Shown piece after piece: positions 1 through 6,456 of a stretch of 7,357 nucleotides of DNA. The stretch comes from Clostridiales bacterium. Its GTDB lineage: Bacteria; Bacillota; Clostridia; Peptostreptococcales; Natronincolaceae. Made by a program: the position numbers and the translations under genes. The DNA is taken from positions 1 through 7,357 of the forward strand of contig JAAZJW010000022.1 in assembly GCA_012800145.1 (NCBI GenBank), read 5' to 3'. The notes below the pieces were generated by a model. The model made no database searches. It was not told the DNA's origin and worked only from the letters and a program-made list of their open reading frames with translations. Numbering within the stretch: the stretch's first letter is position 1; each line of letters opens with the position of its first letter.

Positions 1-1
1 A

Positions 2-67
2 AATACAACCGATAAAAATTATGCAATAGAAAATATGTTCAATAGAGAAGGAATTCCCGGGTTTTAG
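2..67 (+). CDS. Possible 3' end of an unidentified upstream gene (partial)
   Basis: One forward frame is open from the left edge to a TAG at 65-67 and would encode 21 residues ending in NREGIPGF. The other two forward frames hit stops within the first 30 bases or so, and the codons read like normal protein rather than random AT-rich sequence. The tail is too short to identify a family. No clear terminator follows it, and the next gene starts about 90 bp downstream in the same direction. If real, its last codons would overlap the sigma-H-like -35 box noted at 47-55. The call is weak because 21 open codons can occur by chance. Confidence 0.28.
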   Translation, partial: NTTDKNYAIENMFNREGIPGF

Positions 68-73
68 ACGTAT
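47..73 (+). promoter_or_regulatory. Possible sigma-H-type promoter upstream of dgt
   Basis: GAAGGAATT at 47-55 fits the Bacillus sigma-H -35 consensus (RnAGGAwWW). After an 11-base spacer, GACGTAT at 67-73 fits the -10 consensus (RnnGAAT) with one mismatch. Transcription would start near position 80, about 80 bases before the dgt start. The 12-mer AGAGAAGGAATT here (44-55) recurs exactly upstream of dnaG at 1219-1230. The assignment is by motif only, and the box may simply be coding sequence of the upstream gene. Confidence 0.2.
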
Positions 74-159
74 TATACTTAAGAAGGTTTTTTAATCTTT
101 AATATAACATAATATAAACATTTTTAAATAGCTATAATATAATGGGAAGGTTGAAGCTG

Positions 160-1164
160 ATGAGTCTACTTATTAGAAATATTACAGAACAAGCGGAGGA
201 AACCTCGCTGTCCCCTTTTGCTCAGATCAGTAAAAACACTAAGGGAAGAACAAACCCGGAGCAGGAGTGTAACATTCGTACGGCATACCAAAGGGACAGA
301 GACAGAATAATTCATTGCCAATCCTTTAGGAGCCTAAAAGGGAAGACCCAAGTATTTATTGTAAATGAGGGTCTTTTCAGGACAAGGCTCACCCATACAT
401 TGGAAGTCAATCAAATCGCTCGCACTGTGGCAAGAGTATTGAAGTTAAATGAGGATTTGACAGAGGCGATAGCCATAGGTCATGATCTTGGACATACATG
501 CTTTGGCCATATGGGGGAATACGTGCTTAACAGGATGAGTGGAAAATTCAAACATAATGAACAGAGCCTTAGGGTTGTGGATGTCTTGGAACGCGATGGA
601 AAAGGATTAAACCTGACTTTTGAGGTAAGGGATGGAATACTGAACCATACAGGACCTAACAAACCCAAAACACTGGAAGGAAAACTGGTGAGACAGGTGG
701 ATCGCATAGCCTATTTATGTCATGATGTCCAGGACAGCATCAATGCGGGTATTTTTGGTATGAAAGATTTGCCGGCCGTTGTGTTAGAGGGGTTAGGGGA
801 AAGTCATAGCGAAAGAGTTAATACATTTGTGACCGATATGATAAATACAACAAAGGACAAGTTCAGTGAAGGGACAGATATTGACATTTATCAAGGTAAG
901 GAAGTTCTGGAGGCAATGAATGTTTTAAGAAACTTTATGTTTAAAAACGTTTATTATGGGGAATCATGTTCACAGGAAAAAAAGAAAGCAGAATTTATTG
1001 TGGAATCCTTGTACACTTATTTTATAAATCACCCCGAAGAGATGCCCCTCAAATATTATAGCAGTACGAACGAGGAAGGTTTGGAGAGAGGTGTAACTGA
1101 CTTTATTGCATCATGCACAGATTCTTATGCTATTCAACTTTTTTATGATAAATTTGTACCTTAA
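160..1164 (+). CDS. dgt: Deoxyguanosinetriphosphate triphosphohydrolase-like HD-domain protein (Dgt family)
   Basis: Cytoplasmic HD-superfamily hydrolase. The family cleaves dNTPs, classically dGTP, to the deoxynucleoside and tripolyphosphate and so shapes the dNTP pool. Numbering from the ATG at 160 (334 aa), the metal-binding HD set is visible: H79 in TRLTHTLEV, H108-D109 in GHDLGHTCFGH, and D181 in VDRIAYLCHD. The conserved segments FKHNEQSLRV and DGILNHTG lie between them. The protein is about the usual length for the shorter clostridial homologues and appears intact. An in-frame ATG at 142 would add six residues, but GGGAAGG at 144-150 is then inside the gene. That SD sits 9 bases before the ATG at 160, so 160 is preferred. 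Homologues commonly lie just upstream of dnaG-rpoD in clostridia. The gene looks more GC-rich than dnaG. The exact substrate cannot be inferred from sequence. Confidence 0.93.
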   Translation: MSLLIRNITEQAEETSLSPFAQISKNTKGRTNPEQECNIRTAYQRDRDRIIHCQSFRSLKGKTQVFIVNEGLFRTRLTHTLEVNQIARTVARVLKLNEDLTEAIAIGHDLGHTCFGHMGEYVLNRMSGKFKHNEQSLRVVDVLERDGKGLNLTFEVRDGILNHTGPNKPKTLEGKLVRQVDRIAYLCHDVQDSINAGIFGMKDLPAVVLEGLGESHSERVNTFVTDMINTTKDKFSEGTDIDIYQGKEVLEAMNVLRNFMFKNVYYGESCSQEKKKAEFIVESLYTYFINHPEEMPLKYYSSTNEEGLERGVTDFIASCTDSYAIQLFYDKFVP

Positions 1165-1221
1165 TAGTAAATACTTAAAATTACCAAGTAAATATTTTCA
1201 ATTATATTTTTGGGAGTTAGA

Positions 1222-1249
1222 GAAGGAATTAACAGTGTTAATGTCGAAC
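1222..1249 (+). promoter_or_regulatory. Putative sigma-H-type promoter for the dnaG-rpoD operon
   Basis: GAAGGAATT at 1222-1230 matches every defined position of the sigma-H -35 consensus (RnAGGAwWW). After 12 bases, GTCGAAC at 1243-1249 matches the -10 consensus (RnnGAAT) except for its last base. A start near 1256 would give a leader of about 20 bases that still includes the dnaG SD at 1265-1270. In B. subtilis the sigA operon is known to have a sigma-H promoter, which supports the idea, but this assignment rests on motif matching. AGAAGGA at 1221-1227 could instead be an SD for a tiny upstream ORF. Confidence 0.4.
1229..1241. repeat. 13-bp perfect dyad TTAACA-G-TGTTAA
   Basis: Two 6-base arms around one central base form a perfect inverted repeat. 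It lies almost wholly in the spacer of the putative sigma-H promoter and 35 bp before the dnaG start. The position would suit an operator for a dimeric repressor, but no regulator can be named. A dyad of this size can arise by chance in AT-rich DNA. Confidence 0.3.
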
Positions 1250-1275
1250 GGTATAGATATTGATAGGTGATTATA

Positions 1276-3108
1276 ATGGGAAATTTTTTTTCTGAAGAGC
1301 TGATTAACGAAATAAAGGATTCAAATGAAATAGTGGATGTTATTTCTCAATATATACAAGTTAAAGCAGTAGGCCTCTCCTATAAAGCGCTATGCCCTTT
1401 TCATAATGAAAAAACTCCCTCTTTTATTATTAATCCGGAGAAACAAATTTATAAATGTTTTGGGTGTGGCGAAGGTGGAGATGTAATCAGTTTTATTATG
1501 AAAATGGAGAATCTGGATTTTATAGAATCTATAGAATTATTAGCTAAAAGGGCTAATATTGAAATTAATAGAACAGAATCATTGGAGGATATAAAAAAGC
1601 AAATTAAGGGAAAAAATCTCTATTACGAAATCAATAAAAAAGCAGGGCTATATTTTTATAAAAATTTGACTAAAAAACCTAACCCTGCTTTGAAATATTT
1701 ACTAGAAAGAGGGCTCACTTCCGGAATATTAAAAAGCCTCGGGTTAGGTTATTCTATTGATAGTTGGAATAGTTTAATGCAATATTTACAAGAGGAGGGA
1801 TATCATTTAAGTGATATTGAAAAATGTGGATTAATACGTCCCGGCAAGTCAGGGGGATATTACGATTATTTTCGTAATAGGATAATGTTCCCCATATTTA
1901 ATGTAAGGGGGGAAGTAGTAGGATTCGGTGGAAGGGTAATCGATGATTCAATGCCCAAATATTTAAATTCACCGGAAACACAGGTATTCAGTAAAAGCAA
2001 TATACTTTATGGCCTAAATTTTGTTCGTAGAGATACCAGAAACAGGCAAATAATACTGGTTGAGGGTTATATGGATGTTGTGGCCCTGCGTCAGGCAGGC
2101 TTTAAAAATGCGGTGGCTTCCTTAGGCACTTCTTTAACCGAGTTTCAGGGTAAATTGCTTAAAAAATACTGTGACGAAATTATAGTATGTTTTGATGGTG
2201 ATGAAGCAGGGGAAAAGGCAACTATGAGAAGTCTTGACATATTAAATAAAATAGGCTGCCGGTTCAGGATCTTGGTTTTACCCGACAATAAGGACCCGGA
2301 TGATTTTATAAAGCTTTACGGCAAAGACAAATTTCAGGAACATATTGATAATTCAATGAGTCTAATAGATTATAAGATATTTTTGGCAAGGAATGAGTAT
2401 TTTGGGGATACTATAGAAGATAAAGTTAAACTTGCGAAGAAAATATCAGATATTATAAAGGATGTGAAAAGCCCGATAGAAAGGGAAGGCTATATTGAAA
2501 AAGTTGCAAACGAAACCGGTATTTCAAAAGAATCCATTAAACTCGAAATATTAAATAAGATCGGGAATACATTTGTTCATGGAAGTAAATTTAAATATAG
2601 TTCAGGTTACAGGAAAAGCAACAGCTATATAGAGATGGTGCCTCCGGTTGAACAAAAGGGACACATTATTGCGGAAAAACAGTTAATTAAGTTTATGATT
2701 ACTGACAACAAACTAATAAGATATATATTAAACAGTATTTCGGCAGAAGACTTTTCTGTAGCGGAGCACCAGGAAATAGTGGCATATTTAGCCTCAAATA
2801 TGGATAACATGAAGGATAAGAGGCTAGAAGAATTTTTTCCGCATTTGAAGGAGAATATTAATAAAATATTATTAACTGATATTGAATATATTGATTTGAA
2901 CAATACACTAGATAAATATATTGTAAATCTGAAAAAATATAAATTGCTTTATAATATAAGAATATTAGAGGAAGAACAGCATAATATTGTCAATAATCCA
3001 TGTTTAACTGAAGAAGAGGTTGAAAATAAATTGTTAAATATAGGGACAGAAATAATGAAGAAAAACACACAATTACAGAAGTTAAAACGCTCGATGAAGG
3101 GAGGTTAA
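1276..3108 (+). CDS. dnaG: DNA primase DnaG
   Basis: Replicative primase, which makes the short RNA primers extended by DNA polymerase III and works with the replicative helicase. Numbering from the ATG at 1276 (610 aa), the N-terminal CHC2 zinc domain has C40, H43, C61 and C64 (CPFHNEKTPSF, KCFGCGEGGD). A basic RNA-polymerase-like segment follows at about 197-222 (YFRNRIMFPIFNVRGEVVGF). The TOPRIM domain carries E263 in VEGYMD and D307/D309 in CFDGDEAG. The C-terminal third, from about residue 430, is the divergent helicase-binding region. The length is normal and all key residues are present. A GTG at 1267 is also in frame, but it lies inside the SD AGGTGAT (1265-1271) that serves the ATG six bases later and has no SD of its own. 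The stop is 5 bp before rpoD, so the two genes are almost certainly cotranscribed. Confidence 0.97.
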   Translation: MGNFFSEELINEIKDSNEIVDVISQYIQVKAVGLSYKALCPFHNEKTPSFIINPEKQIYKCFGCGEGGDVISFIMKMENLDFIESIELLAKRANIEINRTESLEDIKKQIKGKNLYYEINKKAGLYFYKNLTKKPNPALKYLLERGLTSGILKSLGLGYSIDSWNSLMQYLQEEGYHLSDIEKCGLIRPGKSGGYYDYFRNRIMFPIFNVRGEVVGFGGRVIDDSMPKYLNSPETQVFSKSNILYGLNFVRRDTRNRQIILVEGYMDVVALRQAGFKNAVASLGTSLTEFQGKLLKKYCDEIIVCFDGDEAGEKATMRSLDILNKIGCRFRILVLPDNKDPDDFIKLYGKDKFQEHIDNSMSLIDYKIFLARNEYFGDTIEDKVKLAKKISDIIKDVKSPIEREGYIEKVANETGISKESIKLEILNKIGNTFVHGSKFKYSSGYRKSNSYIEMVPPVEQKGHIIAEKQLIKFMITDNKLIRYILNSISAEDFSVAEHQEIVAYLASNMDNMKDKRLEEFFPHLKENINKILLTDIEYIDLNNTLDKYIVNLKKYKLLYNIRILEEEQHNIVNNPCLTEEEVENKLLNIGTEIMKKNTQLQKLKRSMKGG

Positions 3109-3113
3109 CAGCA

Positions 3114-4217
3114 TTGAGTAACGTAAGGGATATAAAAAAGGAAAATATTAGAAAACTAGTGGAAAAAGGCAAAAAGAAAGGCGCAATTACTTATACGGAG
3201 ATTATGGATGCACTAGAGGAAATTGAACTGGACAAAGACCAAATAGATGAAATATACGATAATTTTGCCACCATGGGTATAGATGTCATAGGAGGTAGGG
3301 AAGAAGATAGTGACGAAGATGAAGACGAAAAAATAGAAAAAACGGAAGAAGAACCTGTAGAAAATGATGTGAATTTATTAAAAGGGGTCAATGTGGACGA
3401 CCCGGTCAGAATGTATCTAAAAGAGATTGGAAAGGTTGCTTTACTGACAGCTGAAGAGGAAGTTGATTTAGCGAAAAAAATGGCTGAAGGCGATGAAAAG
3501 GCTAAGAAAAAATTGGTTGAGGCAAATCTGAGATTAGTTGTGAGTATTGCAAAAAGGTATGTAGGCAGAGGAATGTTGTTTTTAGATTTAATACAGGAAG
3601 GAAATTTGGGGCTCATTAAGGCTGTAGAAAAATTTGATTATACAAAGGGATTTAAGTTTAGTACCTACGCTACTCGGTGGATACGCCAGGCGATTACGAG
3701 AGCAATAGCCGATCAGGCTCGTACAATCAGAATCCCGGTCCATATGGTAGAAACAATTAATAAGTTAATCCGTGTGTCTAGACAATTGTTACAGGAGCTG
3801 GGCAGGGATCCTAGACCTGAAGAGATAGCCCAAGAGATGGACTTTTCAGAAGAAAAGGTACGTGAAATTCTTAAAATCGCACAGGAGCCTGTTTCTTTAG
3901 AAACACCTATTGGTGAAGAGGAAGATAGCCACTTAGGGGATTTTATTCCTGATGATGACGCACCGGCGCCGGCAGAAGCAGCGGCATTTTCATTATTAAA
4001 GGAGCAGTTGATAGAGGTATTGGATACATTAACACCTAGGGAACAAAAAGTGCTAAGGTTGCGTTTCGGGCTCGATGATGGAAGAGCCAGAACCTTAGAA
4101 GAAGTGGGAAAAAAATTTGAGGTAACAAGAGAACGCATAAGGCAGATTGAGGCCAAGGCGCTAAGAAAACTAAGGCACCCAAGTAGGAGTAAAAAGTTAA
4201 AGGATTATTTAGAGTAG
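3114..4217 (+). CDS. rpoD: RNA polymerase primary sigma factor RpoD/SigA
   Basis: Housekeeping sigma-70-family factor, which directs core RNA polymerase to -10/-35 promoters. The 367-residue protein has region 1.1 (about 1-60), an acidic linker (62-86, rich in D and E), and region 1.2 starting at DDPVRMYLKEIG. Region 2 (about 137-207) includes the -10 recognition helix YATRWIRQAITRA. Region 3 is about 210-285. Region 4 (about 298-360) includes TLEEVGKKFEVTRERIRQIE, the -35 helix-turn-helix. It lacks the long insert between regions 1.2 and 2 found in proteobacterial RpoD, as usual for Firmicutes. The start is a TTG at 3114, supported by AAGGGAGGT at 3097-3105 with an 8-base gap. That SD lies in the final codons of dnaG, so translational coupling is likely. 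A strong hairpin terminator follows. An internal promoter for rpoD was not found. Confidence 0.97.
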   Translation: MSNVRDIKKENIRKLVEKGKKKGAITYTEIMDALEEIELDKDQIDEIYDNFATMGIDVIGGREEDSDEDEDEKIEKTEEEPVENDVNLLKGVNVDDPVRMYLKEIGKVALLTAEEEVDLAKKMAEGDEKAKKKLVEANLRLVVSIAKRYVGRGMLFLDLIQEGNLGLIKAVEKFDYTKGFKFSTYATRWIRQAITRAIADQARTIRIPVHMVETINKLIRVSRQLLQELGRDPRPEEIAQEMDFSEEKVREILKIAQEPVSLETPIGEEEDSHLGDFIPDDDAPAPAEAAAFSLLKEQLIEVLDTLTPREQKVLRLRFGLDDGRARTLEEVGKKFEVTRERIRQIEAKALRKLRHPSRSKKLKDYLE

Positions 4218-4259
4218 AAATTTATTCGATGTTATTTTATTAACATTTCCTTGAATAGC

Positions 4260-4294
4260 AAAAAAGTAGATTCGCGAAATGCGAATCTATTTTT
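4260..4294. terminator. Bidirectional intrinsic terminator between rpoD and the reverse-strand gene
   Basis: TAGATTCGC (4267-4275) pairs perfectly with GCGAATCTA (4281-4289) around the five-base loop GAAAT. Five T residues follow on the plus strand (4290-4294), and six A residues precede it (4260-4265), which read as a T-run on the minus strand. It lies between the convergent 3' ends of rpoD (stop at 4217) and the 4351-4545 gene, so it can end transcription from both sides. It marks the end of the dnaG-rpoD unit. Confidence 0.9.
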
Positions 4295-4350
4295 AATAGG
4301 CCGATAATAGGGGTATTATATAATAACATAAATATGCCGAGTTACTTCTG

Positions 4351-4545
4351 TTAACGTTTCCTCCGGATATAATCGATCTTATTTTGAAGTTCTTCGTCAG
4401 ATTCTTGTCTGTCCAATTGATCTTGCAGAATATGCATTACCTGATCGGCTTCCTCTTCCCATTCCTGGGTTGTGCCTCCCCAGCTAAAGCCTATCATTTC
4501 TCTTGGGGGTGTAACCTTTTTAGGTCTTTTTTCAGTATTCGGCAT
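4351..4545 (-). CDS. Small hypothetical protein, 64 aa, reverse strand
   Basis: I do not recognise this protein. It starts with ATG (complement of 4543-4545), preceded on the minus strand by a near-perfect SD, AAGGGAGGTA (complement of 4551-4560), with about 7 bases of spacing. That is the main reason to accept it as real. The protein has a Lys/Pro-rich basic start (about 1-18), a GFSWGG motif at 19-24, a strongly acidic and probably helical middle (WEEEADQV and QDQLDRQESDEEL), and a basic tail ending IRRKR. It has no cysteine, signal peptide or membrane segment. It is convergent with rpoD, shares the bidirectional terminator, and is divergent from trmK. In B. subtilis the sigA-trmK interval instead holds cccA, a cytochrome gene unrelated to this one. 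A clade-specific cytosolic protein is the most that can be said. Confidence 0.7.
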   Translation of the reverse strand: MPNTEKRPKKVTPPREMIGFSWGGTTQEWEEEADQVMHILQDQLDRQESDEELQNKIDYIRRKR

Positions 4546-4636
4546 TAAATTACCTCCCTTATGTATAGTTTAGGAAAATCAGCTCCAAAATATTATGGTA
4601 TGTTTTGTAAGAATAAATTGAGAGGCGGGTCTAAGA

Positions 4637-5338
4637 TTGGGTATAAAGTTAACTGCCAGGTTGCAAAAAATAGCGGATCAGGTTACAATAGGCCATCGTG
4701 TTGCGGATATAGGAACGGATCACGGATATATTCCGATATATTTGCTAAAAAACAATATAAGTCCTTTTGTAATAGCAGGGGATATAAATGAGCGGCCCCT
4801 AAGATGTGCTGAAAATAATATTGAGGCTAATAACCTTGTAAATAGTATAGAAACCAGGTTGGGAAGCGGGCTCTCAATCCTACAACCAAAGGAAGTCGAT
4901 ACTGTTATTGTTGCAGGCATGGGTGGGCTGTTAATAAGTGAGCTGATAGATAATTCGAAAGAGATAGCACAAAATCTCAGCACACTGATATTTCAACCCA
5001 TGCAAGCTCAGGCGGAACTAAGAGAATATCTGGTAAACAACGATTTTATCATAGAGAGGGACATACTGGTAAAAGAAGACCGTCATATATATGAAATTAT
5101 TGTAGCTAAACCCGGAAAACAGGAAATATTAGACCCGATTTGTTATGAAGTTGGGTTTCATATAAATAGCAACCCAAGACCGTTGGCCATAGAATTTATT
5201 GCTAAAAAGATAAAAACAGCAAAAGAAATCATACAAAATATAAGTGAAAATGCTTCAGAATCTTCATTTGAGAAATTAAAAGAAATGAAAAATAAACTGA
5301 AGAGATTTGAGGAGGTGCTTTTGTGTCTGCAACGATAA
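4637..5338 (+). CDS. trmK: tRNA (adenine-22-N1)-methyltransferase TrmK
   Basis: SAM-dependent, Rossmann-fold methyltransferase that makes m1A at position 22 of bacterial tRNAs. In the 233-residue protein, SAM motif I is VADIGTDHGYIP (22-33), an acidic residue that probably contacts SAM is D49 (AGDIN), and the family signatures AGMGG (93-97) and FQPMQ (119-123) are present. The C-terminal segment from about 180 is a charged helical region, as in the B. subtilis protein. The start is a TTG at 4637. An in-frame TGA at 4619-4621 rules out a much longer protein, and the N-terminus (KLTARLQKIAD) aligns with the family from this point. The SD is weak (GAGAGG, 4620-4625, 11 bases away). Its 3' end overlaps the next gene by 16 bp, the usual trmK-yqfO pairing. 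It needs its own promoter because rpoD ends in a terminator, but I cannot assign one confidently. Confidence 0.94.
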   Translation: MGIKLTARLQKIADQVTIGHRVADIGTDHGYIPIYLLKNNISPFVIAGDINERPLRCAENNIEANNLVNSIETRLGSGLSILQPKEVDTVIVAGMGGLLISELIDNSKEIAQNLSTLIFQPMQAQAELREYLVNNDFIIERDILVKEDRHIYEIIVAKPGKQEILDPICYEVGFHINSNPRPLAIEFIAKKIKTAKEIIQNISENASESSFEKLKEMKNKLKRFEEVLLCLQR

Positions 5339-6441
5339 GAACAATAACCGACATTGTTGAAAAACTGGCTCCCTTAAGTTATGCATATGAATGGGATAAT
5401 GTCGGTCTGCAGCTGGGATGCAAAGAAGATACTGCAAACAAAATTTTAACAACATTAGAAATAACAGATGCTGTCTTAGACGAGGCGGTGGAAAAAGATG
5501 TTGATATGATTATTACCCACCATCCATTGATTTTCACCCCATTAAAAAACATCACGAAAGATGATATAAAGGGGGAAATTATTTATAAAATAATTCAAAA
5601 CAATATTGCCGTTTATGCTGCCCATACGAACATGGATATAGCCCCCGGCGGATTAAATGATTATGTTGCACAACAATTGGATATACAAGATACAGAAGTT
5701 TTAGATATGAAGGAAAAAATCCTGTATTATAAACTTGTAGTTTTTGTTCCCTCGGGCTATGAAAAAAAGGTTGCGGAAGCTATCAGCATTGCAGGCGCCG
5801 GACATATAGGTAATTACAGCCATTGTACCTTCAGAACCGAAGGTATCGGCACCTTTAAACCACTTAAGGGCACAAATCCGTTTATAGGGAAACAAGAACA
5901 ATTGGAAGAGGTGGAAGAAGTCAGGCTGGAAACTATAGTCCCCAAGGAAAAGCTTGAAGAAGTAATAAGAGCTCTGACAGACTCGCACCCATATGAAGAA
6001 GTAGCTTATGATGTTTATTCCCTGGTAAATGAGGGTCCTCCCAGAGGTATTGGAAGGTTCGGTAAATTAAGCCAACCGAAGACCTTAAAGGATTTGGCGG
6101 AGTATATTAAGTATCGAATGGACATCGAGCATATTGTAGTAGCGGGGAATTTAAAAACAGTTGTTGAAGAAGTAGCGGTTATTAACGGGAGTGGTTCAGA
6201 TTTGATTCAGGCAGCACTGCACAAAGGGTGTCAATGTGTAATCACCGGGGATGTAAAATATCATGATGCTCAGGATGCCATCTCTCAAGCAATAAATGTG
6301 GTAGATGTTGGACATTATCATAGTGAGAAAATTTTTGCACATTTTATGGCGCAGTATTTAAAAAAAGAAGCGGACAAAAAGGGACTGAAAATTGATATAA
6401 TAGAATCATCCATAAATATAAACCCGTTTCAAATCATATAG
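5323..6441 (+). CDS. yqfO: Nif3-like dinuclear metal centre protein (YqfO family)
   Basis: Member of the NIF3/DUF34 family, hexameric toroidal proteins with a two-metal site. Older annotation as 'GTP cyclohydrolase 1 type 2' is doubtful, and the cellular role is unsettled. Of 372 residues, the first part has WDNVGLQLG (24-32) and ITHHP (64-68, ligands H66/H67), then AAHTNMD with D105. The last part has GDVKYHDAQDA and VGHYHSE (H331, E335), completing the metal site. Between them, about 137-235, lies the PII/CutA-like insert, ending SHPYEEVAYDVY, found in the long Firmicute form. The length is therefore normal for that form. The GTG start at 5323 has an ideal SD, GAGGAGGTG (5309-5317), inside the end of trmK. 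The 16-bp overlap suggests translational coupling and a functional or at least regulatory link to trmK. Confidence 0.93.
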   Translation: MSATIRTITDIVEKLAPLSYAYEWDNVGLQLGCKEDTANKILTTLEITDAVLDEAVEKDVDMIITHHPLIFTPLKNITKDDIKGEIIYKIIQNNIAVYAAHTNMDIAPGGLNDYVAQQLDIQDTEVLDMKEKILYYKLVVFVPSGYEKKVAEAISIAGAGHIGNYSHCTFRTEGIGTFKPLKGTNPFIGKQEQLEEVEEVRLETIVPKEKLEEVIRALTDSHPYEEVAYDVYSLVNEGPPRGIGRFGKLSQPKTLKDLAEYIKYRMDIEHIVVAGNLKTVVEEVAVINGSGSDLIQAALHKGCQCVITGDVKYHDAQDAISQAINVVDVGHYHSEKIFAHFMAQYLKKEADKKGLKIDIIESSININPFQII

Positions 6442-6456
6442 AAAAAGGTGATAAAT

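Noticed and set aside
51..61. GAATTCCCGGG, resembling an EcoRI-SmaI cloning polylinker
   Set aside because: The following bases do not continue as a polylinker and the frame reads through naturally, so this is chance.
133..138. TATAAT just before dgt as a sigma-A -10 box
   Set aside because: No TTGACA-like box lies 16-18 bp upstream, there is no extended TGn, and the start point would fall within the dgt SD.
1168..1196. Imperfect inverted repeat after dgt (AATACTT and AAGTAAATATT) as a terminator
   Set aside because: The stem is bulged, A-T only, and the following T-run is broken, so it is not convincing.
2811..2833. Sigma-H-like boxes (GAAGGATAA and GAAT) inside dnaG as an internal rpoD promoter
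   Set aside because: The spacing between the two boxes is only 7 bases, far too short for sigma-H.
3191..3616. Long reverse-strand open frame opposite rpoD
   Set aside because: Its serine-rich product is the antisense reading of the acidic, Glu/Asp-rich rpoD codons and it has no supporting SD.
3713..4156. Second long reverse-strand open frame opposite rpoD
   Set aside because: It is antisense to conserved sigma regions 3 and 4, which fully explain the sequence.
4240..4364. Imperfect direct repeat TTAACATTTCCTT / TTAACGTTTCCTC flanking the rpoD terminator
   Set aside because: It is only about 13 bases with mismatches, one copy is the end of a coding sequence, and no target-site or insertion structure is present.
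4569..4604. Candidate trmK promoter elements (TTTAGG with TATTAT; TGGTATGTT)
   Set aside because: A trmK promoter must exist in this gap, but the -35 matches are poor and no candidate stands out from AT-rich background.
4561..4791. Forward open frame of 76 codons starting with ATG
   Set aside because: It lacks an SD, runs out of frame over the conserved SAM-binding region of trmK, and its product is low-complexity with no family features.
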